From Methylocystis parvus OBBP (GTDB lineage Bacteria > Pseudomonadota > Alphaproteobacteria > Rhizobiales > Beijerinckiaceae): DNA of 64,000 nt. Of this stretch, positions 9,161 to 18,392 are shown in pieces. The stretch lies in assembly GCF_027571405.1 (NCBI RefSeq), contig NZ_CP092968.1:1860001-1924000 (forward strand), given 5' to 3'. Below the pieces are notes generated by a model. It saw only the letters and a program-made list of their open reading frames with translations, searched no databases and had not been told where the DNA came from. Numbering within the stretch: the first letter of the stretch is position 1; each line of letters starts with the position of its first letter. The translations under genes and the position numbers were made by a program.

Positions 9161-11011
9161 ATGCGCTGGCTTGCGTCTCGAATCCTCAGGCGATGCGCGA
9201 CGGCGATCGAGCGCGCTGTCGCAACGGCCCATGCGGCGCCTTTGCCGCTTCGCATCACAATGGCGGGGATCGGCTCCGCCGTTGCAGCATGCGCGCGCCT
9301 CGCTCTTTTGCGCGCGTCCGACGCGCGGTTGCCCGATGCGGTCGAATATCTTGTCGTGATTCTGGCCGGATTGCTTGGCGGACCACTTCCGGGCGTCCTC
9401 GCGGCCTTCGCCGGCGCGCTTTCGCTTCTCTGGCTTTCTGATTCACCGCTGGGCGAGCGCGTCGTAGCCGCAACGCTTTTCATTGTGATAAGCGCATGCG
9501 TGCTCGCGCTCGAGGCCGCTTATCGCCACCTGCGTCTTCGATCCGATGCAACCGTATCGGAACAGATCGGGGCAATTGCGCTCGCAACGCCGGGCGTGGT
9601 CGGCACGTTCTTTCTGGATGAAAAGCGCCGCGTCGCCTATCGCTACGTCTCCCCTAAGGCGAAAGCGGTCTTTGGCCTCGATCCGGGCGACATTTGCGCA
9701 GATGCGGGGGCATTCTACAAACGGCTCGACCCCAGCGAACTCGAGACCATCAATCAAAGCCTGTTCCGCTCCGCGCGCGACCTTTCCTTATGGGTTTGCC
9801 AGTTCAGCTTCGCGCATCCGGAAAAAGGCGCTGTCTGGATGGAAGCGCAGGGCGCGCCCGTGCGCGAGAAGGACGGCTCCATTGTCTGGCACGGCTACGC
9901 GTCCGACATCACATCGCGTAAAAGCGCCGAGCTTTCTCTTGCGGAAAGCGCTGCAAGGCTGCAGGCGACGGTCGACGCGGCTCAGGACGCTGTGTTGACG
10001 ATGGAAGAGTCGGGACGCCTGCAGACCGTGAATCGCGCGGGCGTTATCATGTTCGGTTATGGGCCAGGCGAAATCGCCGCTATGAATGTGGGCGCGCTTA
10101 TCTCGCTTGACGGCGAAGACGAGAAAGAATGGACGCCGCCCGAAGCCGGAGAGAGAGTCGAAATCATGGGGCGGCGCAAAGGAGGCGCGTCCTTTCCGGC
10201 GGAACTGACCCTGGGGGAAGCGATTTTCGGGGGCAAAAACCTACGCGTCGCCTTTATCAAGGACCTGACCGAACAGCGAATGATCGAACACCATCTGGGC
10301 GAACTGTATCGCAGTCGCTTCAAGGCGATAGGAGGCATGGCCGCCGAGCTTGCGCATGAGATCAACCAGCCGCTCGCCGCCAACGCGACCTATCTGCGCG
10401 TTGCGCGTCGTCTCCTCGAACAATCCCCGCACGCCGGCGATGCGGCGATCATTGAGGTTTTGGACAAGGCGGCGGCGCAGACTTTGCGCGCCGGCCGGAT
10501 CGTCACGAGCCTCAGAGAACTGGTTCGCTCGCGGGAGCCCGACAAGACGATGGTCTGCCTGCATGAGGTAATCGGCGAAGCTCGAGAAGAGGCGCTGGAG
10601 AATAGCGAGATCGTAGGCGTGCAATTTGAGCTGAGGCTGCGGGCCGCCGAGGATTGCGTCATCGCCGACCGGGCGCAGTTGAAGCAGGTGTTCGCGAGCC
10701 TTATTCGTAACGCCGTCGAGGCGATGCAGTCCTCCGAGCGCCGCGACCTCGTGATCGAGACGTCCAACCCTGGCGACGGCACGATTCGCATCGATGTGAT
10801 TGACTCCGGCTGCGGACTGCCTGAATCCTCGGATATTGGGTGCTTTGAGCCGTTTACGACGACGAAAACGAAAGGCATGGGCGTGGGCTTGTCGATTTCG
10901 CACACGATCATCGAGGCGCATTACGGGCGAATCTGGGCCGCTCCCAACGCCAGCGGCGGCGCAGTGTTCAGCTTTACGCTGCCGTTGCAAGACGCGGAAG
11001 TCGACGCATGA
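9161..11011 (+). CDS. FixL-like membrane sensor histidine kinase
   Basis: Sensor kinase translationally coupled (ATGA overlap) to a FixJ-like regulator. From the ATG at 9161 (616 aa) the order is: a hydrophobic DUF4118/MASE-like membrane domain (about 30-120), PAS (about 137-252), PAS (about 262-372), HisKA with His399 in ELAHEINQPLA, and HATPase_c (NAVEAM, DSGCGLP, GMGVGLSIS). The E-x-N-Q-P box and neighbouring FixJ indicate the FixL subfamily. The second PAS aligns with the FixL PAS (MFGY.PGEI; FPAELTLGEA; FIKDLTEQ) but lacks the segment that holds the proximal haem histidine, so oxygen sensing by haem is unlikely. The frame is open to 8987, and ATGs at 9083 and 9107 are alternatives. None has a convincing Shine-Dalgarno, so the start is uncertain. 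Confidence 0.85.
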   Translation: MRWLASRILRRCATAIERAVATAHAAPLPLRITMAGIGSAVAACARLALLRASDARLPDAVEYLVVILAGLLGGPLPGVLAAFAGALSLLWLSDSPLGERVVAATLFIVISACVLALEAAYRHLRLRSDATVSEQIGAIALATPGVVGTFFLDEKRRVAYRYVSPKAKAVFGLDPGDICADAGAFYKRLDPSELETINQSLFRSARDLSLWVCQFSFAHPEKGAVWMEAQGAPVREKDGSIVWHGYASDITSRKSAELSLAESAARLQATVDAAQDAVLTMEESGRLQTVNRAGVIMFGYGPGEIAAMNVGALISLDGEDEKEWTPPEAGERVEIMGRRKGGASFPAELTLGEAIFGGKNLRVAFIKDLTEQRMIEHHLGELYRSRFKAIGGMAAELAHEINQPLAANATYLRVARRLLEQSPHAGDAAIIEVLDKAAAQTLRAGRIVTSLRELVRSREPDKTMVCLHEVIGEAREEALENSEIVGVQFELRLRAAEDCVIADRAQLKQVFASLIRNAVEAMQSSERRDLVIETSNPGDGTIRIDVIDSGCGLPESSDIGCFEPFTTTKTKGMGVGLSISHTIIEAHYGRIWAAPNASGGAVFSFTLPLQDAEVDA

Positions 11012-11634
11012 GCGAACAACGTATCGTCCACGTTATCGACGACGACGCCGCGGTTCGCGACGCCGTGGGGCTTCTGCTCAGCACCGAAGGCTTCAAGGTG
11101 CATACCTATCCCTCTGCGCTCGCTTTCCTGAACGCCAGCCTTGCGCATCGAGACGGCTGTGTCGTCACAGACGTCCGGATGCCGGAGATGAACGGCATCG
11201 AACTGATTTCAAGAATGAAGGAAGAGCGGATTACAAACCCCGTCATCGTCCTGACCGCACATGCCGACGTGCCGCTCGCCGTCGAAGCCATGAAGCTCGG
11301 CGCCGTCGATTTGCTGGAGAAACCATTCGAGGACGCGGCGCTGCTCGCAGCGGTCGACATGGCGCTTGAACGCCGCAATGCGGAAGAAACGCGCAGCCGT
11401 GAGTCGGCGGCGATCAAAAACAGGCTCGCGAGCCTCACGCGCCGTGAGAATGAAATTCTGGCGGGTCTCCTGAAGGGGCTTTCAAATAAGGTCATCGCGC
11501 ACGACCTCGGCATCAGCATCCGCACGGCCGAGGTACATCGCGCAAATATCATGGCCAAGATGCGCGCCGGCAATCTCGCTGAACTCGTCAAGATGGCGCT
11601 GGCGGCCGGCGGATCCAGCGGCGAATCCGAGTAA
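11008..11634 (+). CDS. FixJ-family two-component response regulator
   Basis: A 208-residue regulator: N-terminal receiver domain (acidic pocket DDD near residues 11-13, phospho-acceptor Asp in VVTDVRMPEMNG, Lys in LLEKPF) and a C-terminal LuxR-type helix-turn-helix (LTRRENEIL, GLSNKVIAHDLGISIRTAEVHRA). It overlaps the upstream kinase gene by four bases, so the two form one signalling unit. In the FixLJ paradigm FixJ activates fixK/nifA-type promoters; targets here are unknown because the partner kinase lacks the haem-binding segment. No fix or nif genes are nearby. Confidence 0.9.
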   Translation: MSEQRIVHVIDDDAAVRDAVGLLLSTEGFKVHTYPSALAFLNASLAHRDGCVVTDVRMPEMNGIELISRMKEERITNPVIVLTAHADVPLAVEAMKLGAVDLLEKPFEDAALLAAVDMALERRNAEETRSRESAAIKNRLASLTRRENEILAGLLKGLSNKVIAHDLGISIRTAEVHRANIMAKMRAGNLAELVKMALAAGGSSGESE

Positions 11635-11657
11635 TCTTGCCGGCGCGCCGCGCGGCT

Positions 11658-12533
11658 TTACGCCGAACCCGTTTGACCGAGATCGACGCCCGTCGTCGGG
11701 TTGGTCAACGGATTCGACATTGTTCGGGCCGTAAAGCTCGAAAGGTCGCTTTGCTCGGAACTCGTCAATCCGACGCTTGCGTCGCCTTCCCCGCCATCTA
11801 CGGGAATTCCGCCGACAATGTCGTCCATGCGCCGCCATTGCGGACCGGCGTTCCAGGGCCCTTCGGCGTCGCCCTCGCCTTGCGAGGTGTTGACATAGAG
11901 ATCGGCGTATTCAGGAATGCCCTGCAGCTTTCCGGGCGGGAAATTCCCTTCGATGGAATAAAGAGCCTTTTCGAAGGATTTTTGATGCGCGATCTCGCGC
12001 GTCATCAGAAACCCCAACGCTTCCTTCACGCCGGCGTCGTCCGTCACATTGATTAGCCTTTCATAGACGATCTTCGCGCGCGCTTCCGCCGCGATATTCG
12101 ACCGCAAATCACACGCCGGATCTCCGATCGAATCGATATAGGCCGCCGACCACGGGACGCCCGAGGAGTTGGTGAGCGCTGGTCCGCCGCCATAGAGTAT
12201 CGACTGCGTGTGGCTGTCGCCCCCTTGCGTGACCGAGCGGTAGAGATCCGCCTCCGTCTGCGTCGCCTCCGCCAGCTCGCCTTTCACGCCCTTGTTCAGC
12301 ATCGCCACAATGCTGCCGATGATCTCGAGATGGCTGAGCTCTTCCGTCGCAATGTCGAGCAGCATGTCCTTGCGCCCCGGATCATCTTCGGCGAGCGCCT
12401 GCGTGAAGTAGCGCATCGCCGCCGCAAGTTCGCCTTGCGGCCCCCCGAACTGCTCCAGAATCAGGCTTGCGAGCACGGGGTTGGGTTCGGACACGCGAAC
12501 CGTATATTGAAGCTTCTTGTTGTGCGTAAACAT
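11658..12533 (-). CDS. Manganese catalase
   Basis: A 291-residue non-haem catalase with a dimanganese centre; it disproportionates hydrogen peroxide in the cytoplasm. The ligands known from the family are all present: Glu35 (GPQGE), Glu65 and His68 (EELSH), a later Glu (EARAKIVYE) and His (REIAHQK). The C-terminal tail is Gly/Ser/Thr-rich. The start at 12533 (MFTHNKKL) is chosen because AGGAG lies 6 bases upstream. The frame is open further upstream, but that part antisenses the glf 3' end and is not protein-like. It is the last gene of a same-strand group after the glycosyltransferase and glf, 79 bases downstream of glf. Confidence 0.93.
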   Translation of the reverse strand: MFTHNKKLQYTVRVSEPNPVLASLILEQFGGPQGELAAAMRYFTQALAEDDPGRKDMLLDIATEELSHLEIIGSIVAMLNKGVKGELAEATQTEADLYRSVTQGGDSHTQSILYGGGPALTNSSGVPWSAAYIDSIGDPACDLRSNIAAEARAKIVYERLINVTDDAGVKEALGFLMTREIAHQKSFEKALYSIEGNFPPGKLQGIPEYADLYVNTSQGEGDAEGPWNAGPQWRRMDDIVGGIPVDGGEGDASVGLTSSEQSDLSSFTARTMSNPLTNPTTGVDLGQTGSA

Positions 12534-12612
12534 CCGCGTCTCCTGTCGGAAGGGCTTTTGCCGAAACGCCTGTTCGACAGGCCTTGTTCCTTGAACGATG
12601 CAAACGCCGTCG

Positions 12613-13753
12613 CTATTCGGCGGCGACCGGAGCCTGCAACTCGTCTCCACGCGCGGACGGCGCAATTTCCTTCTCGATGCGCCGGAACGTAGCAAGGGCC
12701 TGACCGACGACCTGATCCATATTGTAGTAGCGGTAGGTCGCGAGCCTGCCGACGAACCACACATCCGGCTGCGCGAGCGCCAATTTCTCATATCGCTTGT
12801 AAAGCTCCATATTTTCCGCCCGCGGAACCGGATAATAGGGATCCCCCTTATCGCACGGATATTCGTAGGTCAGGCTCGTCTTCTCATGCTGCTGACCGGT
12901 AAGATGCTTATATTCCGTGACGCGCGTATAGGCTTCGGTTTGCGGATAATTGACGACGGCGACCGGCTGATGCCGTCGTTCCTTTACGGTGACATGCTCG
13001 AATCTTAGAGAACGATAAGGCAGTCTGCCGAAGCGGAACTGGAAATATTCGTCGATGGGACCGGTGTAAATCAATCGACGATAGGGAATCCGTCCGCGCG
13101 CCTCGTCGAAGCTCGTCTGCAACATGATTTTGATGTTGGGGTGATCGAGCATGCGATGGAACATGCGCGTATATCCACCCGCCGGCATGAACTGAAAAGA
13201 ATCGCCGAAATATCGATCGTCGCGATCGGTCCGCGTGGGAACGCGCCGTCACGGATTTATCCAGCTCCGACGGCTCCACGCCCCATTGCTTCTTTGTATA
13301 TCCCCGAAAAAACTTCTCATATAGCTCGCGCCCGACAACGCTGACGACCACGTCCTCCGACGTAAGAATTTCATCCCGCTTTTCCGCGCGCTCGGCGAAC
13401 CACCTCGCCAAGCCGCGCGAATCGAGATTCAATCCAAAAAGTCGGTTCACCGTATCGAGGTTGATCGGGATGGGAAGGAGCATCCCGTCGACCTTTGCGA
13501 GCACACGATGTTCATAGGGCCGCCATTGCGTGAACCGCGAAAGATGGTCGAAGATCGGCTCGGAATTTGTATGGAAGATATGCGGCCCGTACTGGTGGAT
13601 AAGGAGACCTTCGTCGTCATAGCGGTCGTAGGCGTTCCCGCCTACATGGTTTCGCTTGTCGATGATCAGAACGCGATCGCCGCGCTGCGACGCGAGACGT
13701 TCGGCCAGCACGCTTCCCGCGAAGCCGGCGCCGACGATAAGCCAGTCAAACAC
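12613..13753 (-). pseudogene. glf: UDP-galactopyranose mutase, frameshifted
   Basis: The two halves of a UDP-galactopyranose mutase lie in different frames. The N-terminal half (GTG start at 13753) has the FAD Rossmann motif FDWLIVGAGFAGSV, GNAYDR, HIYGPHIFHT-like HQYGPHIFHT, and YTKKQWGVEPSELD. At about 13241-13246 the frame breaks; the rest (MPAGGYTRMF... RLATYRYYNMDQV) continues one frame over to 12613. Restoring two bases in a short CG run at the break (GCGCG to GCGCGCG) gives a continuous family-like sequence (VTAR-VPTRTDRDDRYF). The start overlaps the upstream glycosyltransferase by 8 bases. Either a true inactivating or phase-variable slip or a sequencing error; an intact gene would supply UDP-galactofuranose for glycans. 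Confidence 0.85.
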
Positions 13754-14903
13754 TGCGCGCCTCCGCCATCTCTGAGTTGTCTGGGGTAACGACGTCGAGA
13801 TGTTGACGCATGCCCGCCCATGTCTCGTCCCATGACATGCGTGAAAGATGCGCGTCGACGGACGCCAGCCATGGCGAGCGCGGCCGATGAAGCAGAAAGT
13901 CAATCTTCCCGGCGAAGGAGTTTGCGTCCGCCGCGATTTCGACGTCCCCCCTTTCGCCATATGGTCGAACCACGTCCTTGATCGGCGTGGAGACGAGCGG
14001 CACGCCGGCCGCCAGGAATTCGGGCGTCTTCGTAGGACTGATGTAGCGGGTCGCGTCGTTGATCGCGAAAGGCATGAATCCGACGTCCCAGCCCGCGAGA
14101 TATCGCGGCAGGGATGCGTAATCCTTGCAGCCGAGCCAGTGGATATTGGCGGCGCGCGGCAAGGTTTCAGGATCGATCTTGGCCGTCGGACCGATCATGA
14201 CCAAATGCCATTCCGGCCGCAGCGCCGCGAGTTCCGCCACCAGCTTCAAATCCATGCGCTCGTCGATAACGCCGAAGAACCCGATGCGCGGATGCGGAAT
14301 TGAACTTTGATCCGCCGCTTCGCTTTCGACGAAGCGCGCCTGACGAAAATGCGCGCTGTCCACGCTGCTGGGGAAGACGTGAATATTGCCGTGCCGTTTT
14401 CGCTTGGCCTCATAGAGCGAGTGGCCTCCAACATAGACGACATGACAGCGCGACATGAGCCGGCGCTCCATTTGAGCGATGCCATTCGGCGCGCCGGCGA
14501 AAGCCGAAAGCTCATCCATATTGTCGTAAACGCAGCGATCCGGCTCGAGCGCTTCCGTAAATTGCAACGCCATCGGCGTATAGTACCACGCGATGAGGCG
14601 CTGCGGCCGTATCTGCGAAATCAACCGCGCAAGCATTATTTTCACGGCCGCGTTTCGTTGCCGTTGGTCGAACTCTTTCGGGAGCAACGGCGAGACGACG
14701 GTGACACCAGAGGAATCCGCCTCGATATGAAGAAACGGCGGTCCGTCGAAATCTCTCGGCTCTTCGACATACCAGGTCGTGAACTCGCGCGCCGCGCGCG
14801 TCATCAAATGTTGCGGCCTTTGAAAAACGAAACTCCATCGCAAATGTGAAAAGCAAAATAGATGTGTTGACGCATTTTTGTTTTTTGTCCGCGAGCGCGC
14901 CAT
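13746..14903 (-). CDS. Glycosyltransferase, GT-B fold (GT4-like)
   Basis: A 385-residue glycosyltransferase. The N-terminal part resembles the TuaH-like family (HLFCFSHLRWSFVFQRPQHLMTRAA, CVYDNMDEL). The C-terminal nucleotide-sugar domain has IGFFGVIDERMD, WHLVMIGP and the motif YISPTKTPEFLAAGVPLVSTPIKDV typical of GT4-like enzymes. The start at 14903 follows a near-perfect AGGAGG; upstream open frame is ignored. The 3' end overlaps the GTG start of glf by 8 bases, so this enzyme and the mutase are coupled, suggesting a galactofuranose-containing surface polysaccharide or glycolipid. Acceptor and donor cannot be read from the sequence. Confidence 0.82.
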   Translation of the reverse strand: MARSRTKNKNASTHLFCFSHLRWSFVFQRPQHLMTRAAREFTTWYVEEPRDFDGPPFLHIEADSSGVTVVSPLLPKEFDQRQRNAAVKIMLARLISQIRPQRLIAWYYTPMALQFTEALEPDRCVYDNMDELSAFAGAPNGIAQMERRLMSRCHVVYVGGHSLYEAKRKRHGNIHVFPSSVDSAHFRQARFVESEAADQSSIPHPRIGFFGVIDERMDLKLVAELAALRPEWHLVMIGPTAKIDPETLPRAANIHWLGCKDYASLPRYLAGWDVGFMPFAINDATRYISPTKTPEFLAAGVPLVSTPIKDVVRPYGERGDVEIAADANSFAGKIDFLLHRPRSPWLASVDAHLSRMSWDETWAGMRQHLDVVTPDNSEMAEARSV

Positions 14904-15051
14904 GCGATTTCCTCCTCGGCGCGGCAATGTTGCTAGCGCCAACTCGATACGGTCATGGATTTCCCCCCCTTTTTTGTAACGAGATCGCAAGCTTGTTTGT
15001 TCCAGCGTCGCCGTTGGCCGCATTTGCGCTAACGGCGCGCCGTCGTCCTCG

Positions 15052-16149
15052 TCAGACGATCTGAGCGAGATCGGTCATAACGGCGGCGAGAAAACGTCCT
15101 GCTTCACCGCCGGAGACGACGCGATGGTCGAAAGTCAAGCTGAGTGGAAGAACGGCGCCGACCTTTACGCATTCGTCCCTTACGATCGGCTGGCGACGTA
15201 TTTTCCCGGCGCCGAGAATGGCGACGGTCGGCGGCAAGACGACTGGAGCCGCATAACGGCCGGCGATCGTTCCGAAATTCGACAAAGTGATCGTCGCTCC
15301 GCGCAACTCTTCGGGCGGGATGCGCCGCGCTGCGACGTCGGTCCGCATACGATCGAGGCCTTCCCTCAAATCGGCGGCGCTCCGCGCTCCGACATCGCGC
15401 AAAACCGGAACGAAGAGGCCATCTGGCGTGTCGACGGCGATGCCGAGGTCGATCTTGCGCAACCGGCGCAATGAAAGCGTCGCGCTCTCATACCAGCTGT
15501 TGAGAATAGGCTCCGCCTCGCAGGCCTTCGCCAAGGCGCGGATCAGGCGGATCGTTATGTCTGCTCCCGCTTCCCAGCAATCGATCGCCACGTCGTCCAT
15601 GAGCGTCGCCGCGGCGACCTCGGCTTGAGCGAAGGACATGTTCTGAGCCATGGCCCGCCGAAAGCCGCGCAGCGGCTCAGCAGGCTCGATCTCGGACAGG
15701 AGCTTCGCCACGCGTTGCACGTCTTGCGCCGTGATCTGCCCATCCGGACCGGAAGGCGTCACGATGGCGAGATCGACGTCGAGCTTGCGCGCCAAAGCGC
15801 GCACGGCCGGAATGACGCGGATCTGAGCGCCGGCGCGCGCCGTCGTAGCGACGTCATGCATGACGCTGGCGCCCGTCTCAACCATGCCGACCACGGTGCC
15901 CGCATCTTCGTCCCGCTCGCCTTCGAAGGCGACGAGAGGCGCGCCGACGCGGACGATCTCGCCAGCTTCGCCAAACAGGCGCTCGATCCGGCCCGCGCGG
16001 GGGGACGGGATCTCCACGACGGCCTTTGCCGTTTCTACGGAAAGAAGCGGTTGATCCAGCGCGACCTCATCGCCTGGCTTGACGCGCCATTCGACGAGTT
16101 CCGCTTCCTGCAGGCCCTCGCCGAGATCGGGCAACCGAAAGGTCTTCAT
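15052..16149 (-). CDS. 2-oxoacid dehydrogenase E2 (dihydrolipoamide acyltransferase)
   Basis: A 365-residue E2 core subunit of a branched-chain or pyruvate dehydrogenase complex. One lipoyl domain with the lipoylated Lys42 (VETAKAVVEIPSP), a peripheral-subunit binding domain (VIPAVRALARKLDVDLAIVTPSG), and a catalytic domain ending SLTFDHRVVSGGEAGRF. The usual HxxxDG active-site motif reads HRVVSG, with Ser for the catalytic-site Asp. It overlaps the E1-beta stop by four bases (ATGA) and is the last of three coupled genes. No E3 (lipoamide dehydrogenase) follows. Context with the leucine-type dehydrogenase and leucine/valine genes favours a branched-chain role; pyruvate is not excluded. Confidence 0.9.
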   Translation of the reverse strand: MKTFRLPDLGEGLQEAELVEWRVKPGDEVALDQPLLSVETAKAVVEIPSPRAGRIERLFGEAGEIVRVGAPLVAFEGERDEDAGTVVGMVETGASVMHDVATTARAGAQIRVIPAVRALARKLDVDLAIVTPSGPDGQITAQDVQRVAKLLSEIEPAEPLRGFRRAMAQNMSFAQAEVAAATLMDDVAIDCWEAGADITIRLIRALAKACEAEPILNSWYESATLSLRRLRKIDLGIAVDTPDGLFVPVLRDVGARSAADLREGLDRMRTDVAARRIPPEELRGATITLSNFGTIAGRYAAPVVLPPTVAILGAGKIRRQPIVRDECVKVGAVLPLSLTFDHRVVSGGEAGRFLAAVMTDLAQIV

Positions 16150-17126
16150 GCGCCCTCCATCACGCCACGTATCGCGCCGATGATGCGTTCGACGCTCGGT
16201 ATGTAGTCGCGCTCGAGACGATAAAGCGGCACGACGACGTCATAGGCGGCGACGCGACATATGGGCGCTTGGAGGGAATAGAGCGCCCGTTCTCCGATCT
16301 CCGCCGCGATTTCTGCGCCGAAGCCATTGCTGCGCGGCGCCTCCTGCACGATTACGCAACGCCCCGTCTTTTCGACCGAGCGAAGGATCGTATCGAAGTC
16401 ACAGGGCTTGAGCGTGGCGACGTCTATGATCTCGACCTCGACGCCTTCGCCCTCAAGCGTCTCCGCCGCGAGCATGGCTTCCCGGACCATCGCGCCCCAG
16501 GCGACGACGGTGACGTCAAGCCCTTCGCGGGTCATGAAGCAGGCGTCGAGCGGCAGCGCCTCGCCATCGTCGACGACCTCCTGCTTGAAAAGGCGATAAA
16601 GCCGAGTCGGCTCCAGAAAGACCACCGGATCGGGATCGCGCATCGCCGCGAGCAGCAATCCATAGGCGCGCGCCGGCGTCGATGGAATGACGACCCGCAA
16701 TCCCGGAATATGCGCGAAAAGCGCCTCGGGACTTTCCGAATGGTGCTCGGGCGCGTGAATCCCCGCGCCGTAGGGCGACCGCAACACCATCGGGCAGGAC
16801 AGGCGTCCGCGCGTCCGGTTGCGCAAACGCGACGCATGATTGATCATCTGATCGAAGGTCGGATAGATGAACCCGGTAAACTGTATTTCAGCGACTGGAC
16901 GCAAACCCATCGCGGCCATTCCGACGGCGACCCCGGCGATCCCGCCTTCGGCCAATGGCGCGTCGATCACCCGCTCCCGTCCGAAGCGCGCTTGCAGCCC
17001 GTTCGTCGCGCGGAAAACGCCGCCATTGGCGCCGATATCCTCGCCGAGCAGCAGCACGCTGTCGTCGCGCGACATCCCGCATGACAAAGCGGCGTTGACC
17101 GCTTCGACAAGATTGAGTTCAGTCAT
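16146..17126 (-). CDS. 2-oxoacid dehydrogenase E1 component, beta subunit
   Basis: A 326-residue transketolase-like beta subunit that forms the E1 heterotetramer with the upstream alpha subunit. Seen: LLLGEDIGANGGVFRATNGL, APLAEGGIAGVAVGMA, the conserved EIQFTGFIYPTFDQMINH, PYGAGIHAPEHHSES, and a C-terminal transketolase domain (DVTVVAWGAMV, DVATLKPCD). The start at 17126 overlaps the alpha stop by 8 bases; the stop overlaps the E2 start by four. The order E1a-E1b-E2 is the usual one for bkd and Gram-positive-type pdh operons. Confidence 0.92.
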   Translation of the reverse strand: MTELNLVEAVNAALSCGMSRDDSVLLLGEDIGANGGVFRATNGLQARFGRERVIDAPLAEGGIAGVAVGMAAMGLRPVAEIQFTGFIYPTFDQMINHASRLRNRTRGRLSCPMVLRSPYGAGIHAPEHHSESPEALFAHIPGLRVVIPSTPARAYGLLLAAMRDPDPVVFLEPTRLYRLFKQEVVDDGEALPLDACFMTREGLDVTVVAWGAMVREAMLAAETLEGEGVEVEIIDVATLKPCDFDTILRSVEKTGRCVIVQEAPRSNGFGAEIAAEIGERALYSLQAPICRVAAYDVVVPLYRLERDYIPSVERIIGAIRGVMEGA

Positions 17127-18201
17127 GCGATCCCCCAGCCGAGTAGCGACGCGCGGCGTCCCGCTGGCTGCGCAGGGAGATCGGCAACGTCTCGTAAAGC
17201 CAATCGAACATCGCGGTCGCATTTTGAGGCGGCGTCGCAAGATATGCCGCGACGGCGTTCTCCACCTCTTCGCCGCATCGCTTGAGAAGCAGCGCCTCCC
17301 TTTCCTTCGACCATAGTCCCTTGCCGAGAAGATAGGCGCGCAGGCGCGCAATGGGTTCGCGCGTCCAAGCCCGACGCACGAGATCGGCGTCGCGATAACG
17401 CGTCGCGTCGTCCGCGGTCGTATGATCGCCGAGGCGGTAAGTGAGCGCCTCGATCAAAGTCGGACCTTCGCCGGCGCGCGCTTTGGCGATCGCCCGCCGC
17501 GCGACGTCATGCATGGCGGCGACGTCGTTTCCGTCAACCTGCCGGCACTCGATTCCCGCCGCGACGCCCTTTTGGGCAAGCGTCGGCGCGGCGCATTCGA
17601 GCGAACGCGGCGTGGAAATCGCCCAGCCATTATTATTGATGACGATAATGACGGGCGCATTCCAGACGCCCGCGATGTTCAAGGCTTCGTAAAACGCGCC
17701 ATTCGCCGTGCCGCCATCGCCGATGAATGTCACGGCGACCCGTTCCTCGCGCCGCAGCTTGAAGGCGTATGCCGCGCCGACGGCGTGCGAAATCTGAGTC
17801 GCAACCGGCACGCAATTGGGAAAGTCGGACCGGCATTGCTGAAAGTCGCTGCCGCGCTCGTCGCCGCCCCAATAAAGGAGGCACTCCGTCATGCTCATGC
17901 CGCGCGTAAATTGCGCGCAATGATCGCGATAAGACGGCACGAGCACGTCTCGCGGCTCCATCGCCGACGCAACGCCGACGCCGACGGCCTCCTGGCCGAG
18001 CGCCGAAGCGAAGGTGCCGAGCTGTCCCGTTCGCTGCAAGGCGATCGCCTTGCCGTCGAAGAGCCGTCCGCGCGTCATCGCTTCGTAAAACGCAACCAGC
18101 TTTTCGTCCTCGACCGGCGCATTCGGGACGAGCAGCGCGCCCTCGACCGACAGATATTGGACGAGTTCGATCTGCGTATCCATGCTCTCGTGCAGGCCCA
18201 T
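17119..18201 (-). CDS. 2-oxoacid dehydrogenase E1 component, alpha subunit
   Basis: A 360-residue ThDP-binding alpha subunit. The ThDP/Mg motif is clear: GDGGTANGAFYEAL followed by VIIVINNNGWAIS. Also present: VLVPSYRDHCAQFTRGMS, LGDHTTADDATRYR (phosphorylation-loop-like region) and a C-terminal FDWLYETLP. First gene of the three-gene unit; an ATG at residue 7 is an alternative start. It is divergent from the leucine/valine-type dehydrogenase gene, sharing a 191-bp intergenic region that probably holds both promoters. Substrate is inferred from context as branched-chain 2-oxoacids, the products of that dehydrogenase. Confidence 0.9.
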   Translation of the reverse strand: MGLHESMDTQIELVQYLSVEGALLVPNAPVEDEKLVAFYEAMTRGRLFDGKAIALQRTGQLGTFASALGQEAVGVGVASAMEPRDVLVPSYRDHCAQFTRGMSMTECLLYWGGDERGSDFQQCRSDFPNCVPVATQISHAVGAAYAFKLRREERVAVTFIGDGGTANGAFYEALNIAGVWNAPVIIVINNNGWAISTPRSLECAAPTLAQKGVAAGIECRQVDGNDVAAMHDVARRAIAKARAGEGPTLIEALTYRLGDHTTADDATRYRDADLVRRAWTREPIARLRAYLLGKGLWSKEREALLLKRCGEEVENAVAAYLATPPQNATAMFDWLYETLPISLRSQRDAARRYSAGGSHD

Positions 18202-18392
18202 GGCGGTTCCCGAGCCGGCGCGTCGCGCGCCTCTGGCCGGCGCGCTAGCGTCCCGATGCAGTCAGCAGTTAGCGCGGCGAGGGAGGAAGTCACGGGGTCC
18301 GCATGGAAATAGACAGAGGCCCGCTCGCCCGACGCCCGCGCAATAGCATGGATAGGTCTTGAAAGAACGGCCAAGCGGCCGAACTAAACGCT

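Noticed and set aside
15052..18201. Assigning the oxoacid dehydrogenase firmly as pyruvate dehydrogenase
   Set aside because: Motifs do not separate it from the branched-chain complex; the divergent leucine/valine-type dehydrogenase and nearby ivd/mcc genes favour branched-chain substrates, so the name is left general.
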